From Naegleria lovaniensis (lineage: Eukaryota > Heterolobosea > Eutetramitea > Acrasida > Naegleriidae): 64,000 nucleotides of DNA. The first letter of the stretch is position 1. Each line of letters opens with the position of its first letter. The notes beneath the pieces are model-generated. The model saw only the letters and a list, made by a program, of their open reading frames with translations, had not been told where the DNA came from and searched no databases. Positions 10,323 to 23,014 of the stretch are shown here, piece after piece. The stretch lies in the NCBI RefSeq assembly GCF_003324165.1, contig NW_025407857.1, positions 310,001 to 374,000 of the forward strand, read 5' to 3'. Position numbers and translations under genes: made by a program.

Positions 10323-13300
10323 TTACTTGGTCTCTTTGTCTCCATAATATTCTGAAATGAGATTTTGTTGGTTTTCTGTTTGAGAGAAAGCAAAACCACG
10401 GTATTCACCAGGTTTGGTAATGTTGGTGAAGAACTTCTTGAGATTTTGAGCTTCAAGTGGTGAGCGCTTCTTTCGCTTGATAGTGACAGGCAAACCTTCT
10501 TCGAATGGGAAGTGTTGCATAATTTCTTCTCTTGATTTCTTGTCGTGTGCAGCTTGGACTTCATAGTAAAGTTTTCTAGATTGAATTCTAACCCAGAATT
10601 TCCAGAAAACGTCACGTAAACAACAAAGAGCAACGGTTACCATCAAAACGATCCAAAAGTGTGGAGTAAGGAAAATTCGGTATTCCTGTAAAATGTCATA
10701 AAATTCTTTCAAAACTGGATATGGGAAACGGAATGCATAGAAGAGAGATCCGTAAATGAAGATGAACAGTGGCCAACTCAACAGACTTCCAATATAGAAT
10801 AGAACGTGCATCCATGTCCATGATGACGTTTCCAATGCAATCTTAATGGTAATAACCACTAAAACACATGAATAAACCACAATACCAATACTGTAAGTGT
10901 CGATGTCTTGTCCATCTGGGAACTTGGCTCCAACAAGGCAAAAGAATGGCACAAAGAAACAAACTAACGAGTGGAAAATGGAGTTCACAATCCATCCAAC
11001 AAATACTCTTGCATTGAACTGAATTTGTTGCATTTCCATAATGTCAACAAAAATTTCATGCCGATACAATCATGAAAAAGTAAGCTGATGAATATTTGAT
11101 AAGTAGTGTTAAATACTTACGAATGCATTCTTGTGTCCTTGATAATACAATTCTGGGAATTTCTCAGCCACGGTTGCAGGAACATCTCTGTCCAAAACAG
11201 CCAACACAAGGATAGGCATACAGGAGAATACAAGGTTGTACAAACCGATGGTCCATCTGTCGTGGATACTTGTTCCAGAGTATCCATTGAAGAAGACAAA
11301 CCACAATTGTGTCAAATATAAAATACTGTTCTTGTAAAAACAGTAAAGAACAAGTTTTGAAACACGTCTATAGCTCCATCTACCATGAACGAGAAGTAAT
11401 CTTTTGAGGAAACGGAACTGACCAATAGAATAGTCTGAGGAGTTTGCAGCTTGAAGACCTTCAACACCGCTGATACCAATACCAACATGAGCTGATTGAA
11501 TCATGGAAACATCATTTGCTCCGTCACCAATTGCAAGTGTAATACTGTCTACGTTTTGCTTGACCAATAGAACAACATCAGCTTTTTGTTTTGGAGATAC
11601 ACGGCAACACACCACAGATTTACATTTGACAGCAAGTTGCAAAAATACTTCTCTCAAGGTATGGTCTTCCAAGATGGAATGCAATCGTTCTCCATCCACA
11701 ACTAAACCGAGTACGTCTTCACTTTCCTTTGCATTATTAGCAGCATTCAAACTTGTCTCCAAAAATTCCTTAATATCTGAATAGGTGTGACCTTCTACGA
11801 TAAGAATGCTCATTGAAGAATTTAACAAATCACAAGCAAAACCAATATTGATAGCTGTTTCAAGTTTGTCGCCTGTGAGAACCCAAATTTTGATTCCAGC
11901 ATTACCCAACTCATAGATAGTGTCCGCAACTCCACTTTGCAGCTTATCTTCAATACCTGTTGCGCCAACTAATTCCATATTCTTTTCAATCTTGGCTGCT
12001 GTTGATTCTACTTTGGCCGTTCTGTCTTCAAGGGAAGTTTTGGCTTCTTCATATTCTCTATGCCACTGTTCATACTCTGCCTCGTCAAGGTAAGCTTTAG
12101 CACACAATAGAGTTCTCAAACCTTCTGTACCCATTACTTCGAGGTGTTTCAAAGTAATGTCTCCATAGGCTTGTGGTTGTTTGAGAAGTGGGTATAGAAC
12201 AGAATCTGCTCCTTTACACAACAAGATGAGCTTTCCTTGAGGATCTCGAACAATCACAGATTGACGTTTTCTGTCGCTTGAAAATTCAATAATGTCAAGT
12301 ACTTGATAAGTTTCATCAACGCCACTTAATCTAATTGTGACTTCATTTGGAGTTCTTGCGATAAATTCTACTCCCAAATATTTGGCTGCTTTAACTAGAG
12401 CTGCTTCGTCTGGAGATGAAGCTTGATAAATAATTTCTTGTCCCTTTCCTCGTTCGGGAATGACAGTGTGACAAACAGCAAGAAGTCGCAAGAAATCTTC
12501 AATAACAGCTCTACTTGCTCCCTTTTGCCAAACACCATTGGTTAGTCTTTCGTCATAAAATTGGAAATTTGGATTATTCTTGACATGAGGTGGTCTATTG
12601 TCAACAATGGTTTTTCCTTCTCTCTTGGCAGCTGCAAGCGCAATTTCAGTGACACCGGTGCCATAAAGTTCTCCTGCAACCGAACATTTCATAACTATTA
12701 ATCCATGTTGATTGTTGAATTGGATGACAAGGTTTGAAATTTTGGTTGAATTCGAAATAAATGCAAAACTTACAGTCCATCTTGTTTTCAGTTAAAGTAC
12801 CAGTCTTATCAGAGAAAATGAAATTAACTTGACCCAATTCTTCATTTAGTGCCGAAGACCTAACGTTTGCTGGAGTATCTGTGTCTTCATGGTACATTTG
12901 TAAATCTTTGCTAATAATGATACCTTGGACAAGCTTGGCAGCCTCAATAGACACATACAAAGAAATAGGGATCAAGTTGTTCAACAAAATAAGGAAAGTC
13001 CAAAATCCCTTAAACCCAATCCATGCAACTTCATTTGCATTGACAGTGAAACTCTTAAATAAATACCACATTTTTCCATTGTTGGCTGTCCAAATCATGA
13101 GACAAATGTCGCAAATTACAATGAGAGTAATTTCTAAAGCAAGAACTAGCAAAACAAGTTTGTTAGTCATTCTTTCAATTCTACTTGTTTTGTGAGGTGT
13201 TTCCCTATTGATGAAAATGAATTGATTCCGAATGTCATGGCTAAAGACAAACAAAAAACTTACTTGGTGTTCATCATAAGCTTGGTGTCATGACCTGTAA

Positions 13301-14622
13301 ACACAGCGATACCAATGATGAAATCCGTATTTCTTAAAGAGGAGCCCTACCAAAAGGTTAACAACAACAATAACAATTCAAATGATACATACTCTCAAGC
13401 ATACTTGTTCGGGATCCAATGAAAGTTTCTTTCCGTTATGCATGATAAGAGTTCCCTCAAATTTGTACAATCGATTGTTTGGCTTTTCAGATTCCAATGT
13501 CATTCGAGTATTTTCTAAAACATTTGGTGAAATCATGTCCATAGTTTCATGTCTTGATCTTCTAATTTTCAAGTTGGTCTCTCTATTATAAGAAGTGTCA
13601 CATTGCAAAAATCCAACATAAGATAATACTCACCCATCAAGACTCGATGTTTCAATGTAACAAATACCTTGATGTTCGCTGCTAGATATTACAATCAAAT
13701 CACAAGGGAAAGGCTCCTTATTGCACACTCTAACAATGTCACCAGTCTGTACATCCTTCCAAAATACATCAACAAACGCTCCATCCCTCAAAACGTGGGC
13801 AATTCTCTTGTTTGTAATGTTGTCAGAATAACGTCTTCTAATGTCTTCATATGCGTCCTTCATCATGGTAAATATCAAAACTAGTTAGTTTTTTTACATA
13901 ATAACATTTTTTGAACAATCATGAACATAATGAATTTTGAAAGCCCACTTACCCATTCCCAACGGAATAAACGTGGTAAATTGACCAGTTGGTGATAGAG
14001 TGGGAATCAACTGTAAAATGGCAATTACCAAAAAGTCTGCATAGTGTTGACCCAACAAAGTTTGACAATCATCCAAATTGCATCACGAATGACAAGTGGC
14101 GAATGAATTAAAAATTATTATAATAGCAGTAATGAACATTCGAAATGTCGATAAACACATGTCAGGCGTCCGAAAGCAATTCTCTCTATCAAAATAATAA
14201 TTATTGAAATAATAACACACTTACAACAATTTGCGAAACGATGAAATTGTTCCCACAAGTTTTTAAATATAAAATTCAAATAAGTATACTTTGTTGTTTT
14301 GATGTCATTCTTTGGGAATTTGAAAGGTTGATTAGCAACGTGGTCATTGACATAGATCACTCTTGTTGTTGATTTCAAATCGTGCTTCGGTGCTCTTGGA
14401 GTATTGAAAGTACCATTATCAGTATTGTAGGTTTGGAGGTTTCCTCCAGTTAATAGATCCTCGCTTTCATCGTCCGATGTTTTGGAGTTGATCAGCAAAG
14501 GCTCGTGCAAGGCCTTGTTGGAAGAAGGTGGTTTGGTGAGAATGGACTGTTTATTAGTCAATGATCATCATAAAACGGAACAACCAAGTACAAACCTTTT
14601 CCTCACTCCTATTGATACTCAT
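10323..14622 (-). CDS. P4-type phospholipid flippase ATPase (ATP8A/Drs2-like)
   Basis: Nine exons: 14622-14596, 14546-14225, 14036-13953, 13880-13634, 13582-13393, 13346-13264, 13204-12774, 12694-11121, 11018-10323. Every join keeps frame; total 1217 residues, typical for the family. Landmarks: LWEQFHRFANCYFL, LDGETNLKIR, phosphorylation site DKTGTLTENKMD, SSDRKRQSVIV, LTGDKLETAINI, and GDGANDVSMIQSAHVGIGI. Ten membrane helices are expected. The first exon codes only nine residues and is inferred, because the next exon has no in-frame ATG; its intron has a GTTTGT donor and a TGACTAAT-like branch site. The C-terminal tail contains GFAFSQ (10380-10397), the autoinhibitory motif of ATP8A/Drs2-type flippases. 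It would move phosphatidylserine or ethanolamine to the cytosolic leaflet of late Golgi or plasma membrane with a CDC50 partner. Confidence 0.95.
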
Positions 14623-14954
14623 CCCGTAAATTTAATGATGAGGATTTTGAAGAGGAGTCAGTGAAAAATAATGTTACGGGTGATGAAGTCAATACTCAGA
14701 TACGACCAGAAAGTTTGATTTTTTTTAGGGTTGAATTGAAAAAGGATATGATGGAGATGAATTGGAATGTTGCTGATCTTTCTGTCTCGTGCTCCGCAAC
14801 GAAGTTGAGGATATTAAGAATTAATGAAATTATTATTCTTGCAGATCCTAATACATAATGTTCAAAGACACCAAAAAAAATTATAAACTATCATTTCGTA
14901 AAATTTTGGCGGCTGAAAAAACTACCCGCTTCTCTAGAAAAACAAAAAAAATAC
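14623..14954. promoter_or_regulatory. Shared upstream region of the divergent flippase and coiled-coil genes
   Basis: This 332-base AT-rich stretch separates two divergent start codons. It contains T and A runs and short open frames without coding character. I see no recognisable RNA gene or repeat. A bidirectional promoter is inferred from the layout only. Confidence 0.4.
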
Positions 14955-17900
14955 ATGCAAATGGAAGAGTCTTCCTCTTGGGCTGGATTGTCTTTTTCAA
15001 AATCATCACCTTCTTCGTCGTCTTTTTCCCCTTCTGGAAGCGGGAGTGTACGGTTTGGCCTTACAAACCATCTACACAACGATCATGAAATGGCTCCTTC
15101 CCCGCTGAATTCGTCAGGTGAGGGCAGAAGCTTTTCCAACGACCAAGATAAAGAACAAGTCAAAGAGCTTCCTCACTTTCCATTATTTTCTTCCTCGATA
15201 AAGGTAAGGATATTCAATAAGTTGCTTATGAAGGTCAACATTGAAATTTCAAAAAAATAGCCAGCCGAAGATCAGCCTTCTGCTTTCTCATCTTTTTTAT
15301 TTGCAGACACTCCGATACGAGGAAATGACAACACTGAAGCTCTTCTTAAACTAACAAATCATGCAGAGGAATTAAAATTGGAATTAGATATGTGGAGAAA
15401 AGCATATCGAGAATTGCAAGCAAAACATACAGCGCGACTTGAATCGATATTCAAAGAACAAAAACAACGAGAGGACGAGCTGCGCGAAAAGTATGAAGAA
15501 GAGAAAGCGCTCTCTTTGAAATGCGTTTCAAAAGCTAGTTATGTCATTTTGACTGATTTGAAAAACCTAATGTACATGCTAAGACATCAAAATATTGAAA
15601 CTATTTATGAAATGATCAATAGTGATCTGATTGAAAAAGATCTCGAAACCGATCAATTTGTAACAACCTACAAGGAATTTAAAAATGTTCTGTACGGCGT
15701 CTTCAAAGCTCTTTCTCATGAGAGACAGGCCAGCAAAGACAACTTGATGGTTCTCAACAACTTGAAGAAAGAAAATGAACGGCTGGAGGCAACTCTTCAT
15801 GACCATCAAAGGGAAAAGGCCCTTACTATCGATTCACTTGTAGACAGCGACGACGATAGTGCAGCACAAGAGCGAATTGCCATGCTTGAAGAAAAAACAA
15901 AAACACTTGAGAACATTATCAAAGATCTGGAAGACAAGAGTGAAAAGATCAAGGCCGATAAAATAGAGCTTGAGAAGCAAGTCTTGGCAGAAACTAGGGT
16001 GCGAAAAAACATTGAAAGCAACGTTGAAACAATGACAAAGTTGAAGATTGACGCTGAAAGTCAAGTAAATTATCTGCGTGATCAATTGCAACAACGAGAG
16101 CAAATTATTAAGACAAAACAAATGGAAATTGATAGAGTTTCAGAATCACTTTCAATAGCCAATGACAAGTTACAAAACTTGGAAACCTCTCTCGAAAAAC
16201 TAAAAGAAAAATATGGAGAAGAAAATTCATATGATTATTCAGAACTGCAACAAGAGTTAGACGAAGTTACCAAACGATTAAACCACAAGAACCAAGAAAA
16301 TGAAGACTTGATAAGATCATATGAAATGAGAATTGCACAAATGCAAATGGTCATCCAGGAAAGTCAAAAAGTGATTGACTTAGAGAGCAAGAAAACAGAG
16401 AGTATAACGGCTCATCACACAGAGTTAATTGAGGCAGTTGACCGTCTGAAAGTTCTGTTGTTGGACTCGGGAGTAATTATCAAAAATAGTAGAGACCACC
16501 AGTCCATTGTTGACAAGGCGGTTGAGTTTATATCAGTAAGAAACCACCACCTTTCTAACATTACCAGAGACTTTGACCTTATCAAGAAGCGGCTTGAAGA
16601 GACAGAGAATGATAAGATAATTATCAAGAAAGAGTTGGAGAATGTTATAGAAAATTTACAACGAAAATTGAGCGAGGACGCCAGAGCAAGAGAAGAAGAA
16701 CGCCTAAAATTTGACTCAATTGTCCATACACTCGAGGAGCAGCTCCAACAAAAGAGAGATGCATCAAACGAGCAAGCACAGATGGCAGCTGAACAGACCA
16801 AGAGATTGACAAGAACGGTAGAGCGACTTCAAATCGATTTGGGCGAAAAAGACAAGCAACTGCAATCGGCAAACAACCAAATACGATCGTTGAGAGAAGA
16901 GAATGAGTTTGGACTGTCTGCAAGAGATGAAAGAATTAGACAACTGGAAGAGACAATTTCAAAGAAAGAAGACGATCTTGCCAAAATGACAGTTGATCTC
17001 AACAAGGAAGTAGATCATCTCAAAAAGAAGATTAAAAGGCTACAAGGTGATAATGAGGCGTTACAAATTCGTGTGGATACAGAGAGAGCAAACTTGGCAA
17101 AGGAAGCCCAAGCAGCAACTCTGCAACTTGAGGAAGCATATGCAGCACGATTACACGATTGTGAAATGAAAATGGATTCGATGGGCTCACAATTAAGTAG
17201 CTATGCTCATCAAATCAAAGAACAAGATGACAGGATACTGTTACTGCTGAAAGAGAAGGAAGAATTGATGAAGCGAGATCCCAATGGCTCCTTTGAGAAG
17301 CTTCTCGAGGAGCAAATTAAACAGCTTCAAGAACACTATGAATCCGAAAAGGAGAAGTATCGACTTCAATATGAGCATATGGTCAAAAAGTATAAGAATT
17401 TGAAAGAGAAGTATTTCAAGCAATCATTAAGGCAAAACGAGTTGCAGAACTACTTGCTCAAACTCAAGAAAAAACACAAGAAAAAGAAAGAGGAAGGAGT
17501 AGAGGAGCAAGATGAAGCAGCTATTGTGACCACTTCCATAGATCAAACACATTCAAAATTTACAGCCAACACAAGTCCCATGAATAATCAAATATTTGGG
17601 AATAATCCATACAGCTCGTCACCCGTGATACAAACAGATGTGCCAAGCCGGCATCAGCAGTACTATGACGCTCATCACGTCTCCTCACAATTCGAAGACA
17701 GTGGTTACCCTAAATTCATCTATCAACCTCCTCCTCCACAACAACACCATTCTCCCAGCATCAATGAAAACACTCCTCCAACATCTTTCTATCAGCCCAT
17801 AAGCTCAGTTTCCATAACTAAAAAGAGTCCTCCAAATGGTAGTGTAAGCAACCACCCTAGTCAACCCTCAAGTCTTTCCCACTCCACAACGACGTCACAA

Positions 17901-18014
17901 CATACAGCACCTAAAAAGAAGAAAAAATCGACGCAAGCTACAACAACAACAAATACTTCAAGTCATCACACAACCAGTAGAAGACCTTCCTCAAATCCTC
18001 ACACAAGAAGGTGA
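14955..18014 (+). CDS. Large coiled-coil protein of unknown function
   Basis: Two exons, 14955-15203 and 15261-18014, joined in phase 0 across a 57-base intron (GTAAGG..AATAG); 1000 residues. The first 120 residues are Ser/Pro-rich. From about residue 125 to 830 the protein is almost continuous charged coiled coil with frequent heptads (for example LEKLKEKYGEENSYDYSELQ). One less regular part, residues about 170-240, contains YVILTDLKNLMYML and may be globular. The final 170 residues are Pro/Ser/Gln/His/Thr-rich and end in a basic run SSNPHTRR. No motor, kinase or targeting domain is visible. Length and style suit a centrosomal/basal-body, tethering or flagellar scaffold. I do not recognise a family. 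Confidence 0.85.
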
Positions 18015-18095
18015 ACAACTTGCAATAATAAATCCGTGTGATCACCACGTATTCGAATCCCATTTCTTTTCAAAAAAATTATCTCACCATAACGA

Positions 18096-21000
18096 ATGGG
18101 AAACGCTCAACAAGTTGGAGCACTGCTCGGAAAGAAGGAATTTCCATATGAAATTGAGGACGTTTATGCCGAGACGTTTCTCTGGAAAATACATCGTGGA
18201 AAAAGGAAATCAGACAATGAAGTGGTTACAATTTTCAAATTCGATTTTGATAACACCACTCCACAGGGTAAGTGTTGTTGTTATGAATATTATGAACATC
18301 TCACTTCGGAATTTAATTATTCAATGAATGAACACTACTTCAACGGATCGTCATCAAAAAAAGATAAAATCGAATTGGCGAAAGGAAGTCTCAAACGATT
18401 GCGTGCTATTCGCCATCCGAGTGTTGTAACCTTTTTAGAGTATGTTATCAAGTTCTTTTAGCGTGTTTGGATGACAAACAATAATTTATTTCCTCAGTGT
18501 TTTAGAATTGAGTAACTCAATATTCATCGTAACGGAATATGTGGTTCCGTTATCTGTTGAAATTCAAAACATCAAAACGCAATTATCAGCTCCCGAGATG
18601 ATAGCTTGGGGACTCTATCAAGTAGCTGTATGTTCTATTGTCATCACGATCTCATGTTAATTTTTGTGTCACTTAATTGAGTACATTATAGAAAGCTCTC
18701 ATATTTTTACATGGAAATAATTTATATCATTGTAATGTGAACATTGATTCAGTATTTGTAGATAACGGAGGAGATTGGAAGATTGGTGAGCTAGGTTTTT
18801 TAACATCATTCCAGAGCAGCAATGGTGGAGTTGTGAATGCATCCGAAGCTTCCTATGGTGTTCCTGTAAAAAGATTTTTCAATTATATTCTCAACAAGTA
18901 CAGACCTTTAGAAGTTGCATCACAAAGGTTTGTTTTGCTTGATTTTTACAAGGAAACATGTTGATATTAATACCATTATTCATGGATCATCGTTGACGTT
19001 ATTTAAACAAAATATGGATCGTCTTTTGTGTACAAATTAATAATCCATGCATCATTTAATCATCAGATGGGACTATGTCGATGCCAATCCTTCAAAATTG
19101 GATTCATGGGGATTTGCTTGTTTAATTTATGAAATATTTGAGGGACCAATGAATGTGCCTGATGACTTGAAGAAAATTAATCTTCCCAAGATTCCAAAAA
19201 CACTTCGTGTGGCATTTGATCAATTAACTGACAAGAATGTCAAGATGAGATTGGAATTGTCAAACTTGTTAGAAAATCCATACTTTAACAATTCTCTCAT
19301 TGAAATACAACTATTTTTGGAAAATATCACAATCAAAGATGCAATTTCTGTAGAAACATTTCTGAACAGACTTCCCGAGTTACTACCACAATTGCCTCGA
19401 AATAACATGAAAAACAAAGTGTTGCCCAGTTTGATACAACTTATCAAGTTCGGAACTGCAGGACAAAAAGCAATTGTTCCAATCATGAAACTTGGGTCAT
19501 TGTTGAATGAAGATGAGTACAAGACGGTGTTCATTCCTAAAGTTTTGGATTTATTTGAAATTGCTGATAGAACCGTTAGAGTGAATTTACTCAAAGGTAT
19601 TGACCACATTGCTGTTTATTTAACACAAGAGCAAGCAGAGAATGTTTATGAGCATGTTTCAAAAGGATTTAGAGATACATCCCCAATTTTGAGAGAAATG
19701 ACTGTGAAATCAATGATTGCCATTGTTCCAAAACTTAAAGAAGACACCATTGATAACAGTGTAGTGAGATACATGTGGGCACTTCAAGGTGACAAGGAAA
19801 ATGCCATCAGAACAAATACTATTATTGCATTTGGAAAATTGGCACCAAGCCTTTCAGACAAAACTAGAAAGAGAATTTTATTGGCAGCATTTGTGAGAAG
19901 CTTAAAAGATCCATTTGTGCATTCGAGATTGGCTGCCTTGAAAGCACTTGTATCAACGAAACAATACTACTCTGTAAGTGACATGGCAGTGAAAGGGTTA
20001 CCATTTGTTGTGTCACTCACAGTCGATCCAGAAAAGCAAGTCAGAGATTTGGCATTTGTTGTGTTAAACGATTTTTTGAAAACCATTTCGGAAGTTTCTG
20101 AACAACCAAATTTCAATGAAATTATCAATAGCGAGAGGAACACAGAGGCAAATTCAACCACTGCAAATGGTACCAGCAATCAAGGTGGCAGTGAGTCTTC
20201 CAATGTTGGATCTGATTACTTCTCTTGGGCCATGAAATCTCTCAAAACCAAAGTATTGGGAGATCATCCAACACAACCTTCGTCAGGTACCTCTTCTTCA
20301 ACAACGACGAGTAGCAGTCAAATGAGTAGTAGTAGTAGCAGCAATACTTCTTCATATGGCTCAACAAGTACTCCACAATCATCAACCACCACCAACAACA
20401 CTGGAACCACATCCATTTATAAACCTGTGGTACTTTCGAGTGGTTCAACCCAACCTCAACAACCACAGCGAACGCAACCACAAGATCCATTCAGTCAAAT
20501 GACTGCAACTCTTCAGGCAAAATCGAACGTGTCATCATCTCCCAATATGAATAAGAAATTAGAGCCACAAAAAGCAACCAATAGCATGAAATTACCAAAA
20601 TCTTCAAACAACGATGTATTAGATGACTTTTTCGACATGTCTGACGACAACAATTCCAATACATTGGGAAATATGACCACTGGATCATCTTCAGAGCTGT
20701 TGGACGATGATTGGAGTAGTTGGGATAATTTGGATTCTCACTTTAATTCAACATCATCTTCAACTAAGCAATCACCCACTCCTTCTCAACAACAAAACAA
20801 AGCTTCTCAACCCTTAAAACTAAGTCACTCCACAACAACGAACAAGAGTACTGCAAGCAATAATCTTTTTGAAGATGATTTTTTTGCCTCCATGCAAAAT
20901 AACACTACTACGACTTCCAAAAAGACAAATATCATGCAACCTACAGCAACAACATCGACCACTTCAAGTCAGCAGCAGAATCGAATGAGTCCAATGTCAA

Positions 21001-21125
21001 GTTCAGGAACTACTTCCAATCGACCACAAAATAAGACACAAACGACAACAACATCTTCTCAGAACAAGAAGCCCTCAACTTCAGGCACCAATAATAACTG
21101 GAGTGATAATTGGGAAGAATGGTAG
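18096..21125 (+). CDS. SCY1-like pseudokinase with HEAT repeats (SCYL1-like)
   Basis: Five exons: 18096-18267, 18364-18439, 18498-18627, 18692-18927, 19067-21125; 890 residues. The kinase-like N-lobe starts FPYEIEDVYAETFLWKIHRG and lacks a glycine loop. The catalytic loop reads HCNVNIDSVFVD in place of HRD, and the DFG site reads IGEL, so it should be inactive. RLRAIRHPSVVTFL and the WGFACLIYEIF helix are typical of SCYL. Residues about 280-530 form alpha-helical HEAT-like repeats. The tail is Ser/Thr/Asn/Gln-rich with acidic-tryptophan clusters and ends NNWSDNWEEW. SCYL1 proteins bind COPI and Golgi membranes and act in retrograde traffic and tRNA export. The first intron is 96 bases with no stop, so an unspliced form would also be readable; I removed it because the spliced join DNTTPQDKIELAKG fits the family. 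Confidence 0.9.
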
Positions 21126-21256
21126 AATAAATTGTTCTTCTTATAATGCTAGACACTACTGTGACAACCTCATGAACATGGGTTAAAATCGTGTATGCTC
21201 GTTTTTGATTGTGCAATCAAAATTGCAACAACAGGGAAGAAACAGCTTGCGAAAAA

Positions 21257-22836
21257 ATGAAAAACCATAAAACCCTCCAAACTGTCTTTAAACTCTCGAC
21301 AACACCTGTTACTCGATATCAACAATCATCAAGAACCTCCTTCTTCTTGAACCAATCTTGCAAATATCATCATTCTCTTTCCGTGTCATTATTTTCAAAA
21401 ACCAAGCCTTCTCGATTTTCTTGCTCCGATCACGTATTCAGTTCAATTCTGCACTAACGGTCCAAGATTGGAAAGCATTATTTATTTCATACTTTTATAG
21501 AGGTATCCTTAATTCCTCTGTTGAAGACTTTTCTAAAGCTGCTGAAATCCAACCACTGAATAGCAGAGTTTATTTTAATCGTGGCCTTTCGTACTATAAT
21601 CAAGGTTTGAATGATCAAGCTTTGCAAGATTTCAATACTTCTCTGTCATTGGATCCAACTTTAATAGAATGTCTTTGGTTGAGAGGAAAATTGTATTTAT
21701 TTGAGAAACATGATAATCTCAAAAGTATTGCGGATTTTGAAAAAATTTTGGAGTTGAATCCTGAATTTTATGCACAAGCTCAAATTTATGTGCATTTAGG
21801 TGAATTATACAAAGATTTAGATGCCAAAGACGAAGAAGAACGTATTCAAAATTGGAACAAAGCAATTTCGTATTTCGTAAAGAGTATTGATCATATAATG
21901 AAGGTTGAGCAAGAAGAAGTTAGACTCTCCAAATTAATGCTTGTTTATTATTCTTTAACAGAATTGTATATGAATATGGAGATGTATGACAAAGCTCTGT
22001 ATGCTTGTTCTCAATTCATCAAATACTGTCCTAAAACGTATTCAAAGAAAGAGTTAGCAACCATGTATTGCTCACGAGGAACAATATTGAGCGAATACTT
22101 TCAGACATACGATCTTGCAATTACGGATTTTCTAAAAGCTGTTAAATTGGATCCTGAACTTGAAGAACCTTATGTGTTCTTGTCCAAAGCATACTATAAC
22201 AAGACGGATATGCAAAATGTGTATAAATATGCAAAACAAGCCGAAGAAATTATTGAACAAAAGGGGAGCGAATACAAGTTAACTATTGATCCCATGATGT
22301 TGAACACAATGTATGAAATGCTTGGTTTTTCATATGAAGCCAAGGAAGAGTACGAGTTAGCCATCAAATATTTTGAAAATGGTTTAAAATATGGAGATTA
22401 TGAATACCATGTTTTTGAGGCATTGGCCTTCTCATATTCAAGAGCAAAAAAAGAATTTGACAAAGGTATCCAATTGTTCACTCAGAGAATTGAGCAAGCG
22501 CAAAATGGCACTGTGTCAGAGAAATCATTTGTTCGTGAGGAAAATCGACTTACTGTAATGAGAGCATATCTACTGAGAGCTTGTGTGTATATCTTTGCTG
22601 AGCAGTACGAGTCGGCAATTCAAGATATTGACGTTATTTTGGAAAAGGAACCAGAAAATGCACTGGCAATTATTACACGTGGTGAAGCAATTTTCAAAAT
22701 GACAGGAAATTTAGAGTTAGCACAACCGTATTTCGATAAGGGATTGCGACTCTTTCCAGAAGCAAAAACGGAGATTGAGAACATGATCAACGATGTGATG
22801 ACTAAACGGAAAGAACAGAAAAAGGATGAAAACTAA
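21257..22836 (+). CDS. TPR-repeat protein, probably mitochondrial
   Basis: Proposed two exons, 21257-21382 and 21442-22836, giving 506 residues. The main frame has no upstream ATG, whereas the other frame offers an ATG after six A residues, so a splice is required. I place a 59-base intron (GTGTCA..TTCAG), whose donor is weak; an assembly frameshift is the alternative. The N-terminal 40 residues are rich in Lys/Ser/Thr with no acidic residue, like a mitochondrial presequence. From there on TPR units follow one another: ALFISYFYRGILNSSVEDFS, then YFNRGLSYYNQGLNDQALQD, continuing to the C-terminus, at least eight in all. General layout resembles TPR docking proteins such as Tom70, without a visible N-terminal membrane anchor. 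The exact role is unknown. Confidence 0.75.
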
Positions 22837-23014
22837 TTATATTTGCTTAATCATAAAAGCTCTCTATTGACATTATTAGTAAAATAGAAACGTCCTGAAA
22901 CGAAAATACAGTCAAATGCAAGAACATACAGATTTTCTCGTTTGTGTCATGGCCTTGATAGAAGGAAAAGATTGGTTCTGTTAATAACGAACCAAAACTG
23001 GTATGTGAAAAAAA

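Noticed and set aside
14661-14858. 65-residue frame between the divergent flippase and coiled-coil genes
   Set aside because: No domain, AT-rich composition, and the position suits promoter sequence; the true flippase first exon overlaps the neighbouring strand.
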